Positions 25,125-32,983 of a stretch of DNA of 64,000 nucleotides are shown here, in pieces. The translations under genes were made by a program, and so were the position numbers. Below the pieces are notes generated by a model. It did no database searches and was not told the origin of the DNA. It worked only from the letters and a program-made list of their open reading frames with translations. The first letter of the stretch is position 1; every line of letters begins with the position of its first letter. The DNA is from Streptomyces spongiicola (GTDB lineage Bacteria > Actinomycetota > Actinomycetes > Streptomycetales > Streptomycetaceae): contig NZ_CP029254.1 of the NCBI RefSeq assembly GCF_003122365.1, forward strand, positions 6,884,001 to 6,948,000, written 5' to 3'.

Positions 25125-25805
25125 TCAGGAGCGACCGACGAACTTCCGCGCGAGTCTGTCGCCCAGCCGCACCGCGGCCCGGTGCGACTCGATGGGGGTG
25201 ACCCTGGAGTCCCGGAACAGGATGTACGTCACTCCGGAGTTGACGCCGCCGGTGGTCGGATCGGGGTCTATGCCCAGTGCCCGGGCGGTGGCGTGCGACG
25301 CCTCGCCGATCAGGTCGGTCGGGCCGACGTCGCCGACCACCGCGTAGACGACCCGGTTGCGGTAGATCACGGCGGCGACGGTGCCGCCGCGGATGCGCGA
25401 GTAGTTGTAGTCCCAGACCCGGCTGATCGCCGGTACGACGATGAACGGCAGGTCGGCGGAGTCCAGCGGGTATCCCTCGGAGTCCCAGTAGGCGGTCTCG
25501 GGCTGCCAGTACTCGTCGGTGTCCGGGTTGCACTCCGGGCTGCCGAGGCCGTCGCAGTCGATGTCGAGGTCCGCCTTCCAGAAGACCACCGAGCTGGTGC
25601 CGCACACGGGTATGGACTCCTCCTGGTCCGCGTCGGAGCGGAACAGTCCGTCGGATATCCGTGTGCAGCTGCGGACCTTGGCGAGGAGTTCGCGCGCTGT
25701 CACGGAGCCCTCGTAGGTGGGACGGGCGGTGGCGGTGGCCGGCAGGGCGGCCGCGACGAGGAGTGCCGCGCCGGACAGGGCGACGGCCTTGGAGCAACGG
25801 GACAC
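25125..25805 (-). CDS. Secreted GH75-family chitosanase
   Basis: A 226-residue exported glycoside hydrolase of the GH75 type, cleaving beta-1,4 linkages in partially deacetylated chitin outside the cell. A signal peptide (about 1-29) ends at ATARPTYEG. The family hallmark WKADLDIDCDGLG lies near 95-107 and contains the acidic cluster that includes the catalytic aspartate; GDVGPTDLIGEAS near 172-184 supplies the second conserved acid. GTG 25805 with GGAGG nine bases upstream is the start. It is followed in the opposite direction of transcription by no partner gene. Confidence 0.88.
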   Translation of the reverse strand: MSRCSKAVALSGAALLVAAALPATATARPTYEGSVTARELLAKVRSCTRISDGLFRSDADQEESIPVCGTSSVVFWKADLDIDCDGLGSPECNPDTDEYWQPETAYWDSEGYPLDSADLPFIVVPAISRVWDYNYSRIRGGTVAAVIYRNRVVYAVVGDVGPTDLIGEASHATARALGIDPDPTTGGVNSGVTYILFRDSRVTPIESHRAAVRLGDRLARKFVGRS

Positions 25806-25839
25806 GGGCTGTTTCCTCCGGTTAGGGGCGCGGCCGCCT

Positions 25840-26403
25840 TCAGCGGCCGCCGCGTATGTGGTGGGCGAGCCGTTCCAGGAAGGTCCGCCGGCCCGGGACG
25901 AGCGGCTCCGCCGCGCGCTCCAGGGGGAACCGGCCGACCCGGTCGACCTCGGGGAACCCCGTCGGTACGCCGGACCGCGGCGGCCTCTGCATCGTGAGCG
26001 TGCCGGGCACCACCGAATGGGGCGTGAGCGTGCCGGGCACCACCGAACGGGGCGTGAGCGTGCCGGGCACCACCGAACGGGGATCGAGCGTGCCGGGCAC
26101 CACCGAACGGGGATCGAGGTCGCCCTCGACCGCCCGGACGGTGACGGACCCGCCGCCCCCCTGACGGCTCTCACCGAGCGCGATGCGCCCGCCGTCCGAG
26201 GCGGGCAGCCCGAGTTCCTCCCCGGGCTCCCGCCGCGCCGCCGCCTCCGGCCGTTCCTCCGGGCCGTACCCGCCCTTGGGAACCGGCCACGCGACCTCGT
26301 CCCCGGCGGCCCGACAGGGGCCTCCCATGTGCCCGATCAGCACCTCGAGATCCGCCGCGGTGCCCCGGAACAGCAGGAGCCCGGCGCTTCGCTTGCCCGA
26401 CAT
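25840..26403 (-). CDS. Nudix hydrolase with an in-frame tandem-repeat insertion
   Basis: A 187-residue Nudix protein, expected to cleave nucleoside-diphosphate-linked substrates. The Nudix box runs from G44 to L66, with E50, R58-E59 and E62-E63 in place, but proline replaces the usual aliphatic residue after RE. Between VRAVEGDL and TMQRPPRSG the protein carries four near-identical copies of a ten-residue unit, DPRSVVPGTL, where family members have one such segment. The DNA behind it is a 30-bp tandem repeat. The insertion may disturb folding. ATG 26403 begins at the first beta-strand. Confidence 0.85.
   Translation of the reverse strand: MSGKRSAGLLLFRGTAADLEVLIGHMGGPCRAAGDEVAWPVPKGGYGPEERPEAAARREPGEELGLPASDGGRIALGESRQGGGGSVTVRAVEGDLDPRSVVPGTLDPRSVVPGTLTPRSVVPGTLTPHSVVPGTLTMQRPPRSGVPTGFPEVDRVGRFPLERAAEPLVPGRRTFLERLAHHIRGGR
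25996..26115. repeat. Four 30-bp tandem repeats inside the Nudix gene
   Basis: The unit beginning GAGCGTGCCGGGCACCACCG starts at 25996, 26026, 26056 and 26086 with almost no divergence. The period is a multiple of three, so the frame is kept. Confidence 0.95.
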
Positions 26404-26560
26404 GCTGCCGAGTCTGCGGGGGGCCCACGGCCGTCGCCATCGGACCGAAGGGGTGCCGGCAGCGGGATGGACGGCCCTGCCCGGGCTCACCGCCGGTTCA
26501 CTCCCGGGAGCGGCCGGGCCGGACGGCGTACGGGCGTCCGGTCCGGGAGGGCGGAGGCGC

Positions 26561-27301
26561 CTAGCCCAGGAGAGTGTTCAGGTCCACGCTGTCGCCGGCC
26601 GGGGGAGTCGCGGTCGGGACCGGCTTGTCGTAGTCCGAGAAGTCCACGGTCGCCTTCGTCGCGCCGGCACTCGCCACCACCAGGCGCACCGGATGGGGCT
26701 CGCCCTCGGCGGCGACGTACAGAGTGATCGTCCGGCCTGCCGGAGTGCCCGTCACCGGGATGGCCCCGACGCCGTCGACCTCCGTCTTCTCGCCCTTGGT
26801 GAGAGGGATGGCGCCGATGGGGACGTCGGTGAGCCGGTCGACGAACGTGTCCAGGTCGCAGACCCGGGCGATGCCCCGGAGCAGGCCGGTGTCGGTGGTG
26901 CCGCGCAGATAGCGGTCCCCGACGAGTCCCCTGACCGCTTCGCCGCCGCCGGGCACCTGGTTCTTCCAGAACGCGGCGTCCGGCTTCATCCACACCGTCT
27001 CACCGCGTTTGATGATCTCCACGGAGCCCTCGCCGCCCACGCCGACCGTCCCGGCGCAGTTGCCCGAGCGGTCGAGGGCGAGGTCCAGCTCGATCGGAGA
27101 GCCCGGCTCCCGCAGGTCGCCCTCGCCGGTGATGCGCACCGACTCCGCGTCGAGCAGGGCCTCGCGGGCCTTTTCGGCGATCTGCCGGGCCGTGAGCGTC
27201 TCGATGTCGTCGCCCGCGTACGCGCTGCCGCCCGACGCGAGGGCGACCGCGAGGAGAGCCGCGAACAGCGCCGGCGTCCAGGTCCGGTGGTGTGCGCTCA
27301 C
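26561..27301 (-). CDS. Secreted LppX/LprG-like (LolA-fold) protein
   Basis: A 246-residue exported protein. A signal peptide (about 1-29, ending GGSAYAGDD) precedes a domain resembling the LppX_LprAFG family, which carries lipids or glycolipids across the cell envelope. Supporting features are the early ARQIAEKAREALLDAESVRI helix, alternating beta-strands such as VEIIKRGETVWMKPD, and a C-terminal ATVDFSDYDKPVPTATPPAG. No lipobox cysteine is seen, so it is probably released rather than lipid-anchored. The start is GTG 27301 behind GGGAGG. It is divergent from the aldehyde dehydrogenase gene. Confidence 0.75.
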   Translation of the reverse strand: MSAHHRTWTPALFAALLAVALASGGSAYAGDDIETLTARQIAEKAREALLDAESVRITGEGDLREPGSPIELDLALDRSGNCAGTVGVGGEGSVEIIKRGETVWMKPDAAFWKNQVPGGGEAVRGLVGDRYLRGTTDTGLLRGIARVCDLDTFVDRLTDVPIGAIPLTKGEKTEVDGVGAIPVTGTPAGRTITLYVAAEGEPHPVRLVVASAGATKATVDFSDYDKPVPTATPPAGDSVDLNTLLG

Positions 27302-27531
27302 GATCGCCTCCCGGGAAGCGCGCCCGGTGGATGGTCCGCCGTTGCCGAGCCTACGCCGAGGGGGCTCCCGTCGCCCGTTCGGGTGAGGCGCCGGAAGGGC
27401 TGCGGCGGTCCCGGGCCGGCCCGTGACGCGGCCGGCGGTCGGGTGCCGCCGCCCGGAAGCGTCGCGTTGCGGCGCCGCTCCGGGCGCGGCAGGGTCGTAG
27501 GTGCGGCCGAAGGCCGAAGGAGGACACCGCC

Positions 27532-28923
27532 ATGGCCATCGCCAGTGTGAATCCCGCGACCGGCGAAACGCTCAAGACCTTCGAAGCCAACGGCCCCGGG
27601 GAGGTCGAGAGCCGCCTGGCCGCCGCCCACGCGACCTTCCGCGTTTACCGCACGACGTCCTTCCCGGAGCGTTCCCGGTGCCTGAGGCGGGCCGCGGCGC
27701 TGCTGGAGGAGGACCGGGAGGACATCGCCCGCACCATGACGAGCGAGATGGGCAAGCCGCTGGTGGCGGCCAGGGCCGAGGCGGCCAAGTGCGTCAAGGC
27801 GATGCGCTGGTACGCCGAGCACGCCGAGGAACTGCTCGCCGACGAGCACCCGTCGGACGGCGACGTGAGGGACTCGGGCGCCTCCGGCGTCACCGTCCGC
27901 TACCGCCCGCTGGGCGTGGTGCTCGCCGTGATGCCCTGGAACTTCCCGCTCTGGCAGGTCGTGCGGTTCGCCGCACCCGCGCTGATGGCGGGCAACACCG
28001 GACTGCTCAAGCACGCGTCGAACGTCCCGCAGACCGCTCTCTACCTGGGAGACCTCTTCCACCGGGCCGGCTTCCCCGACGGCTGCTTCCAGACCCTGCT
28101 GGTCGGTGCGGGGGCGATCGAGGGCGTGCTGCGCGATCCGCGGGTGGCCGCGGCGACGCTCACCGGCAGCGAGCCGGCGGGGCGCTCCGTCGCCTCGATC
28201 GCCGGCGACGAGGTCAAGAAGACCGTTCTGGAACTCGGCGGCAGCGACCCGTACGTGGTCATGCCGTCCGCCGACGTGGACCGGGCCGCGCGGATCGCGG
28301 TCACCGCCCGGGTCCAGAACAACGGGCAGTCGTGCATCGCGGCCAAGCGCTTCATCGTCCACGAGGACGTCCACGACGCCTTCACCGAGCGCTTCACCGC
28401 ACGGATGGAGGCGCTCGCCGTCGGCGATCCGATGGACGAGTCCACCGACGTCGGACCGCTGGCCACCGAGCGGGGCCGCGCCGACCTGGAGGAGCTGGTC
28501 GACGACGCCGTACGGCGCGGGGCGCGGGCGCTGTGCGGCGCCGGCCGCCCCGAGGACCGGCCGGCCGGGTGGTACTACCTGCCGACGGTCCTCACGGAAG
28601 TCACCCCGAAGATGCGGATCCACCACGAGGAGGCCTTCGGCCCCGTCGCGACCGTCTACCGCGTCGCCGATCTCGACGAGGCCGTGGCGGTCGCCAACGA
28701 CTCGCCCTTCGGGCTGAGTTCGAACATCTGGACAAGGGACGCGGGCGACATGGAGCGCTTCGTCCGGGACATGGAGGCGGGCGGGATCTTCTTCAACGGG
28801 ATGACCGCCTCCCATCCGGCGATGCCCTTCGGCGGGGTGAAGCGGTCCGGCTACGGGCGTGAGCTGTCCGGCCACGGGATCAGGGAGTTCTGCAACATCA
28901 CGACCGTCTGGACCGCCGCCTGA
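27532..28923 (+). CDS. gabD: NAD(P)-dependent succinate-semialdehyde dehydrogenase
   Basis: A 463-residue aldehyde dehydrogenase of the GabD1/GabD2 type that oxidises succinate semialdehyde to succinate, ending GABA breakdown or a TCA bypass. The catalytic cysteine is C268 in NNGQSCIAAKRF and the general base is E234 in VLELGGSDP. MPWNFPLWQ near 134-142 contacts the cofactor. The length is typical. ATG 27532 has AAGGAGG upstream. It is monocistronic. Other aliphatic semialdehydes are possible substrates. Confidence 0.9.
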   Translation: MAIASVNPATGETLKTFEANGPGEVESRLAAAHATFRVYRTTSFPERSRCLRRAAALLEEDREDIARTMTSEMGKPLVAARAEAAKCVKAMRWYAEHAEELLADEHPSDGDVRDSGASGVTVRYRPLGVVLAVMPWNFPLWQVVRFAAPALMAGNTGLLKHASNVPQTALYLGDLFHRAGFPDGCFQTLLVGAGAIEGVLRDPRVAAATLTGSEPAGRSVASIAGDEVKKTVLELGGSDPYVVMPSADVDRAARIAVTARVQNNGQSCIAAKRFIVHEDVHDAFTERFTARMEALAVGDPMDESTDVGPLATERGRADLEELVDDAVRRGARALCGAGRPEDRPAGWYYLPTVLTEVTPKMRIHHEEAFGPVATVYRVADLDEAVAVANDSPFGLSSNIWTRDAGDMERFVRDMEAGGIFFNGMTASHPAMPFGGVKRSGYGRELSGHGIREFCNITTVWTAA

Positions 28924-29067
28924 GGAGGGCGGCCGCGCCCGGTGCGGGGCGCGGGCCCGGGTCTGCGCCGTGGATGCGGGAGGCCCCGCCGTCCGCTCAG
29001 GGCCCGCCCGGTCCGGGTGGATGCGCGGTCGCCGGGCCGCGGCGGCGGTCCGGGCTGAGGGGTCGGG

Positions 29068-29347
29068 GGTGAGGGGTGAGGGGTGAGCAGGCGGGGCCGA
29101 GGGGCCGGGGGTGAGGGGTGAGGGGTGAGCAGGCGGGGCCGAGGGGCCGGGGGGGGGTGAGGGGTGAGCAGGCGGGGCCGAGGGGCCGGGGGGGGGTGAG
29201 GGGGGAGCAGGCGGGGCCGAGGGGCCGGGGGGGGGTGAGGGGTGAGCAGGCGGGGCCGAGGGGCCGGGGGGGGGTGAGGGGTGAGCAGGCGGGGCCGAGG
29301 GGCCGGGGGGGGGTGAGGGGTGAGCAGGCGGGGCCGAGGGGCCGGGG
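29068..29347. repeat. Seven-copy 37-42-bp minisatellite
   Basis: A core GAGCAGGCGGGGCCGAGGGG recurs at 29085, 29127, 29165, 29205, 29242, 29282 and 29321, with copy-to-copy length differences in runs of G between cores. It fills the gap between the convergent dehydrogenase and aminopeptidase genes and ends just before the latter's stop. Confidence 0.95.
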
Positions 29348-29353
29348 CGCGGC

Positions 29354-30316
29354 TCAGCGGCAGCCGGCGAAGCCGTCGAGCGCGGCCAGCACCTCCTCGT
29401 CCGCCGCATCGCTGCCCAGGTGTCCCGCGTCGCCGGCCGTCACCAGCCGGGCGTCCGGCCATCCCCGGCACAGTTCCCAGGCGGTGTCCGGAGGACTGGA
29501 CAGATCGAGCCTGCCGTGCACCAGCACCCCGGGGATCCCGGTGAGCAGTGGCGCGTTCCGCAGCAGCACGCCCTCCTCCAGCCACGCCCCGTGCGCGAAG
29601 TAGTGCGAGGCGATCCGGACGAGCGCGATCCGGGCAGCCGAGGGGCGGTCGGAGTAGACCCCGGACGGGCCGTAGGGCTCCAGCGAGACGACGGCGTCCT
29701 CCCAGGCGCACCAGTCCTGAGCGGCCTTCGTCCGTGTCTTCGGGTCCGGGTCGTTCATCCTGCGCGCGTACGCGGCGACCGGGTCGCCGTCCCGTCCGGC
29801 CTCCGGGACCCCGGCCAGGAAGCGGTCCCACTGCTCGGGGAAGAACCGCGCCACGCCCCGGTAGAGCCAGTCGATCTCCGAACGGCGGGTCGTCGTCACC
29901 CCGTTGACGACGATCTCCGACACCCGCTCCGGATGGCGCTGGGCGTAGGCGAGCAGCAGCGTCGATCCCCAGGAGCCCCCGTACAGCAGCCAGCGGTCGA
30001 TGCCCAGGAGCTCCCGCAGACGCTCCATGTCGGCCAGCAGGTGCCCGGTCGTGTTGGTCGCCAGGTCGGCGCGGGGGTCGCTCGCGTGCGGGGTGCTGCG
30101 GCCGCAGCCGCGCTGGTCGAACAGGACGATCCGGTAGCGCTCAGGGTCGAACCGGCGCCGGGCACCGGGTTTGCACCCCGTTCCCGGGCCGCCGTGCACC
30201 ACCAGGGCGGGCTTGCCCTCGGGATTGCCGCAGACCTCCCAGTACACGTGGTGGCCGTCGCCGGTGTCGAGCATGCCCTGCCGGTAGGGCTCGATGGGCG
30301 GGTACAGCGTGGGCAT
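29354..30316 (-). CDS. pip: Prolyl aminopeptidase (proline iminopeptidase)
   Basis: A 320-residue cytoplasmic S33 serine peptidase removing N-terminal proline from peptides. Oxyanion motif HGGPG is at 41-45, the nucleophile elbow GGSWGS at 113-118 (S115), the catalytic aspartate lies in VHGRLDLSSP and the histidine in AGDAGHLGSD near the C-terminus. DQRGCGRSTP is a strong family signature. The length is the family norm. ATG 30316 is the start. It is more canonical than the S33-like protein at 1221. Confidence 0.94.
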   Translation of the reverse strand: MPTLYPPIEPYRQGMLDTGDGHHVYWEVCGNPEGKPALVVHGGPGTGCKPGARRRFDPERYRIVLFDQRGCGRSTPHASDPRADLATNTTGHLLADMERLRELLGIDRWLLYGGSWGSTLLLAYAQRHPERVSEIVVNGVTTTRRSEIDWLYRGVARFFPEQWDRFLAGVPEAGRDGDPVAAYARRMNDPDPKTRTKAAQDWCAWEDAVVSLEPYGPSGVYSDRPSAARIALVRIASHYFAHGAWLEEGVLLRNAPLLTGIPGVLVHGRLDLSSPPDTAWELCRGWPDARLVTAGDAGHLGSDAADEEVLAALDGFAGCR

Positions 30317-30422
30317 GACGGCTCCTCAGATCTCGAGCGGTGACGAGTGGTGACGAGTGGTGGCCCGCCCCGCACCGGGCGCGCCCGGGTACGGCTCCGG
30401 GGGAGCGGGAGGCTCCGCCGGG

Positions 30423-30542
30423 GGCGAACCGGCCACGCTAGCCGCCGGATGCACCGCGTTCCCAGCGGTTTTCCGGCCGGGCGGCGAACCGGCCACGCTA
30501 GCCGCCGGATGCACCGCGTTCCCAGCGGTTTTCCGGCCGGGC
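30423..30542. repeat. Perfect 60-bp tandem duplication
   Basis: Two adjacent 60-bp blocks are identical for at least 58 bases, containing CCACGCTAGCCGCCGGATGC and GTTCCCAGCGGTTTTCCGGC. They lie in the gap upstream of pip (minus strand) and downstream of terC. The remaining part of 30317-30713 has no recognisable gene. Confidence 0.97.
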
Positions 30543-30713
30543 GAGGAGGGCCGCCGGGAGCGCCGTGCCCACCCGCCGCGGTGCCCTCGGAGCGGGCGAC
30601 GACGCCGGGACGCCGTCGCCGACGCCGTCACCGTCGCGCGGGGTGGGGAGCCCGCGACGGGCGTACGGGCACCGGTGGCCGGTGGCCGGTGGACCCGGCC
30701 CCACGCTCCCGGT

Positions 30714-31781
30714 TCACCGTGGTCGTGGCGGCGGTCGGTCGATACGGCTCCGGGTGCTCGACGCGCCGGGGTCGGGGCCGTGTTCGGCGGGCGCCGTTCC
30801 GGTGGTGCCCGCGGTGCCCGGCGCCGCGGCGGGGCCGTCGTCACCGCCGGGCCGGTCGCGGGTGGCGATCAGGGACCAGGTGATGGAGACGGTGATCGTG
30901 GCGGCGATGACTCCCAGGGTGAGGGGGATGGGCAGCTTGCCTACGGGCGTCTCGGACAGGATCAGCTTGACCCCGGCGAAGGCGAGCAGCACCGCCAGGC
31001 CGTAGTGCAGGTACCGGAAGCGGCGCAGCAGTCCGGCGAGGCAGAAGTACAGGCTGCGCAGGCCCAGGACGGCGAACGCGTTGGCGGTCCACACCAGGAA
31101 GGTGTTGGTGGTGATCGCCAGGATCGCGGCGACGGAGTCGACGGCGAAGACCAGGTCGGTGGCCTCGATCGCGACGAGGACCACGAACAGCAGGGTCGCC
31201 ACCCGCCGGCCGTCGACGCGGGTGAAGAACCTGTCCCCGTGGAACCGGGCGTCGGTCGGGACGACCTTCCTGACGAGGCGGACGACGGGGTTGCGGTCGG
31301 GATGGACCTCCTCGTCCTTGGACGCGGCCATCTTCCAGCCGGTCCAGATCAGGAACGCGCCGAAGAGGTAGGCGGTCCAGAAGAACACCCGCAGCAGCTC
31401 CGCGCCGACGAAGATGAACACCAGGCGGGCCGCCAGGGCTCCGATGACGCCCCAGAAGAGGACCTTGTGCTGGTAGGCGTCCGGTACGGCGAAGAAGGAG
31501 AAGACCAGCGCGAAGACGAAGACGTTGTCGACCGACAGCGCCTTCTCGATCAGGTAGCCGGCGTAGTAGGTGGTGGCGACGTCGCCGTCCTGCCACACGA
31601 GCAGGACCAGGCCGAAGCCCAGACCGGCGGCGATCCAGACGCCGCTCCAGACCGCGGCCTCGCGGAAGCCGATCACGTGGTTGTCGCGGTGGGCGAGCAG
31701 GTCGACGGCCAGCATCGCACCGATGCCGAGGGTCACCGCCGCCCACACCCACAGCGGAACCGGGAACGACAGGTCGCTCAT
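30714..31781 (-). CDS. TerC family integral membrane protein
   Basis: A 355-residue polytopic membrane protein of the TerC/Alx family, linked to tellurite resistance and to manganese export or metal loading of exported proteins. About eight to nine hydrophobic helices are visible. The family signatures EKALSVDNVFVFALVF (about 80-95) and ATDLVFAVDSVAAILA (about 208-223) carry the paired acidic residues that bind metal. The C-terminal 45 residues are polar and low in complexity. ATG 31781 is the start. Upstream lies a stress-protein-like gene on the same strand. Confidence 0.93.
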   Translation of the reverse strand: MSDLSFPVPLWVWAAVTLGIGAMLAVDLLAHRDNHVIGFREAAVWSGVWIAAGLGFGLVLLVWQDGDVATTYYAGYLIEKALSVDNVFVFALVFSFFAVPDAYQHKVLFWGVIGALAARLVFIFVGAELLRVFFWTAYLFGAFLIWTGWKMAASKDEEVHPDRNPVVRLVRKVVPTDARFHGDRFFTRVDGRRVATLLFVVLVAIEATDLVFAVDSVAAILAITTNTFLVWTANAFAVLGLRSLYFCLAGLLRRFRYLHYGLAVLLAFAGVKLILSETPVGKLPIPLTLGVIAATITVSITWSLIATRDRPGGDDGPAAAPGTAGTTGTAPAEHGPDPGASSTRSRIDRPPPRPR

Positions 31782-31869
31782 ACGGATACGGCTTCCTCGT
31801 CGTGGTGGCGGAAGCGGCCCGGCCGGGGAGCGCGTGCGGTGGCCGGGCAGCCGGGGGCCGGACGGGCGG

Positions 31870-32451
31870 TCATCGAGCGGTGTGAAGCGCCCGGGGCGCC
31901 GGGGGGACGGCGTGCACGGAGGGCCCGCCGCGCAGCGCGGCCGCCTCGATCAGGCTGCGGGCGTCCAGCCCCGCCGGGCCGTTGCGGGAGGCGAGTACCA
32001 CCGGCGAGTGGTGGCGAGCGGCCAGGACGAGCAGACCGGTCGCCGCCCGCAGTCTGCCGCCCGGTGCGTCAGGGCCGGGGTGGACGGCCGGGATGTATCC
32101 GACCCGGGCGCGGCCGATGCACGGCAGCACCCGGCCGAGTACCGCCCGGGCCGCCGCGCCGTCCGGCCGGACGTCTCGCTCCGGGGCGGGGGAGTACGGC
32201 AGTACGGCGACGAGCAGCAGTGGCACGCCGTGTGCGGCGGCCATGCGGGCGGCGGCGTCCGCGACGGCGACGTCGTCGAGCCGGTCGGTCAGCACGGCGG
32301 TCACCGGCCGCGGAAGTGACGCGGGGAACGCCGCCGGAAACGCCGCGGGGAAGGACCCGGGGAAGGACCCGAAGGACCCGGGGAGGTGGGGACTGCCCGG
32401 CGCGGGGGCACCGGGCGTCCGGTGGCGCGTCGGCGGGAGGTTCACGGCCAT
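31870..32451 (-). CDS. Universal-stress-protein-like hypothetical protein
   Basis: A 193-residue protein whose middle part (VTAVLTDRLDDVAVADAAA followed by HGVPLLLVAVLPYSP) resembles the first beta-strand, helix and second strand of a UspA domain, and LVLAARHHSPVVLAS resembles its final strands. The ATP-binding G-x2-G-x9-G motif is not evident. The first 50 residues are a repetitive PGSFPAAFPAAFP segment. ATG 32451 is preferred; a GTG one codon earlier is possible. It is transcribed divergently from a winged-helix regulator across an unusually AT-rich gap. Confidence 0.65.
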   Translation of the reverse strand: MAVNLPPTRHRTPGAPAPGSPHLPGSFGSFPGSFPAAFPAAFPASLPRPVTAVLTDRLDDVAVADAAARMAAAHGVPLLLVAVLPYSPAPERDVRPDGAAARAVLGRVLPCIGRARVGYIPAVHPGPDAPGGRLRAATGLLVLAARHHSPVVLASRNGPAGLDARSLIEAAALRGGPSVHAVPPAPRALHTAR

Positions 32452-32520
32452 CACCCCTTCGGGGTAGGTGGTGCGACACCTCCAGGGTCACCCGAAAAGC
32501 TATGAGCGTCAATGTTTACG

Positions 32521-32534
32521 CGAAAAGATTTTCG
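32521..32534. promoter_or_regulatory. AT-rich palindromic operator CGAAAA-GA-TTTTCG
   Basis: Perfect 6-bp arms CGAAAA/TTTTCG around two bases, flanked by direct repeats of CGTCAAT (32509 and 32533). It sits in the AT-rich divergent promoter region between the stress-like gene and the winged-helix gene, 38 bp before the latter's ATG. An autoregulatory binding site is the natural inference. Confidence 0.55.
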
Positions 32535-32571
32535 TCAATTTGGGTTCAGGTGAGAGGGTAGGGTGGACCCC

Positions 32572-32898
32572 ATGAGCGCCTCCCCGGCCCGCGGTGGCAC
32601 CTGGACGTTCCTGACCAACCACGCTCGCGTCCTGCTCTGCCTGGCCGGCGATCCCGAAGCCCGGCTGCGCGACGTCGCGGCCGCGATCGGCATCACCGAG
32701 CGCGCCGTCCAGCTCATCGTCGCCGACCTGGAGAGCGCCGGATACCTCACCCGGACCCGCGTCGGACGCCGCAACCGCTACGCCATCGACGCCACCCTTG
32801 CGCTGCGCCACCCCCATGAGGCCGGCCACCCCGTCGGCGACCTGCTCAACACCTTCCTCCACCGCGAGAACACCCAGGAGCCCCGGACCGCGCCCTGA
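32572..32898 (+). CDS. Winged-helix DNA-binding regulator (ArsR/MarR-like)
   Basis: A 108-residue compact transcriptional regulator. The winged helix covers roughly 10-80: LTNHARVLLCLAGDPEARLR, then RDVAAAIGITERAVQLIV as helix-turn-helix, and TRTRVGRRNRYAID as the wing. No ligand or metal cysteines are present. Such small HTH proteins are common in streptomycetes, usually autoregulated. ATG 32572 is chosen; GTG 32563 is an alternative with a similar AGGG site. The palindrome at 32521 is its likely target. Confidence 0.85.
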   Translation: MSASPARGGTWTFLTNHARVLLCLAGDPEARLRDVAAAIGITERAVQLIVADLESAGYLTRTRVGRRNRYAIDATLALRHPHEAGHPVGDLLNTFLHRENTQEPRTAP

Positions 32899-32938
32899 GG
32901 GCCGGGGAGCGCCGCCCGCAGCCGGCCTGCCGCGGGCA

Positions 32939-32957
32939 CCCGCCGCCGGGCGGCGGG
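32939..32957. terminator. Bidirectional hairpin between convergent genes
   Basis: Arms CCCGCCGC and GCGGCGGG separated by three bases form a strong stem between the winged-helix gene and the convergent FAD monooxygenase gene. No U-tract. Confidence 0.55.
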
Positions 32958-32983
32958 CGCCGGGCACCCGCCGCCCGGCCGGT

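Noticed and set aside
29068..29347. CRISPR array
   Set aside because: Periodic, but the sequence between cores is the same G-rich repeat, not unique spacers.
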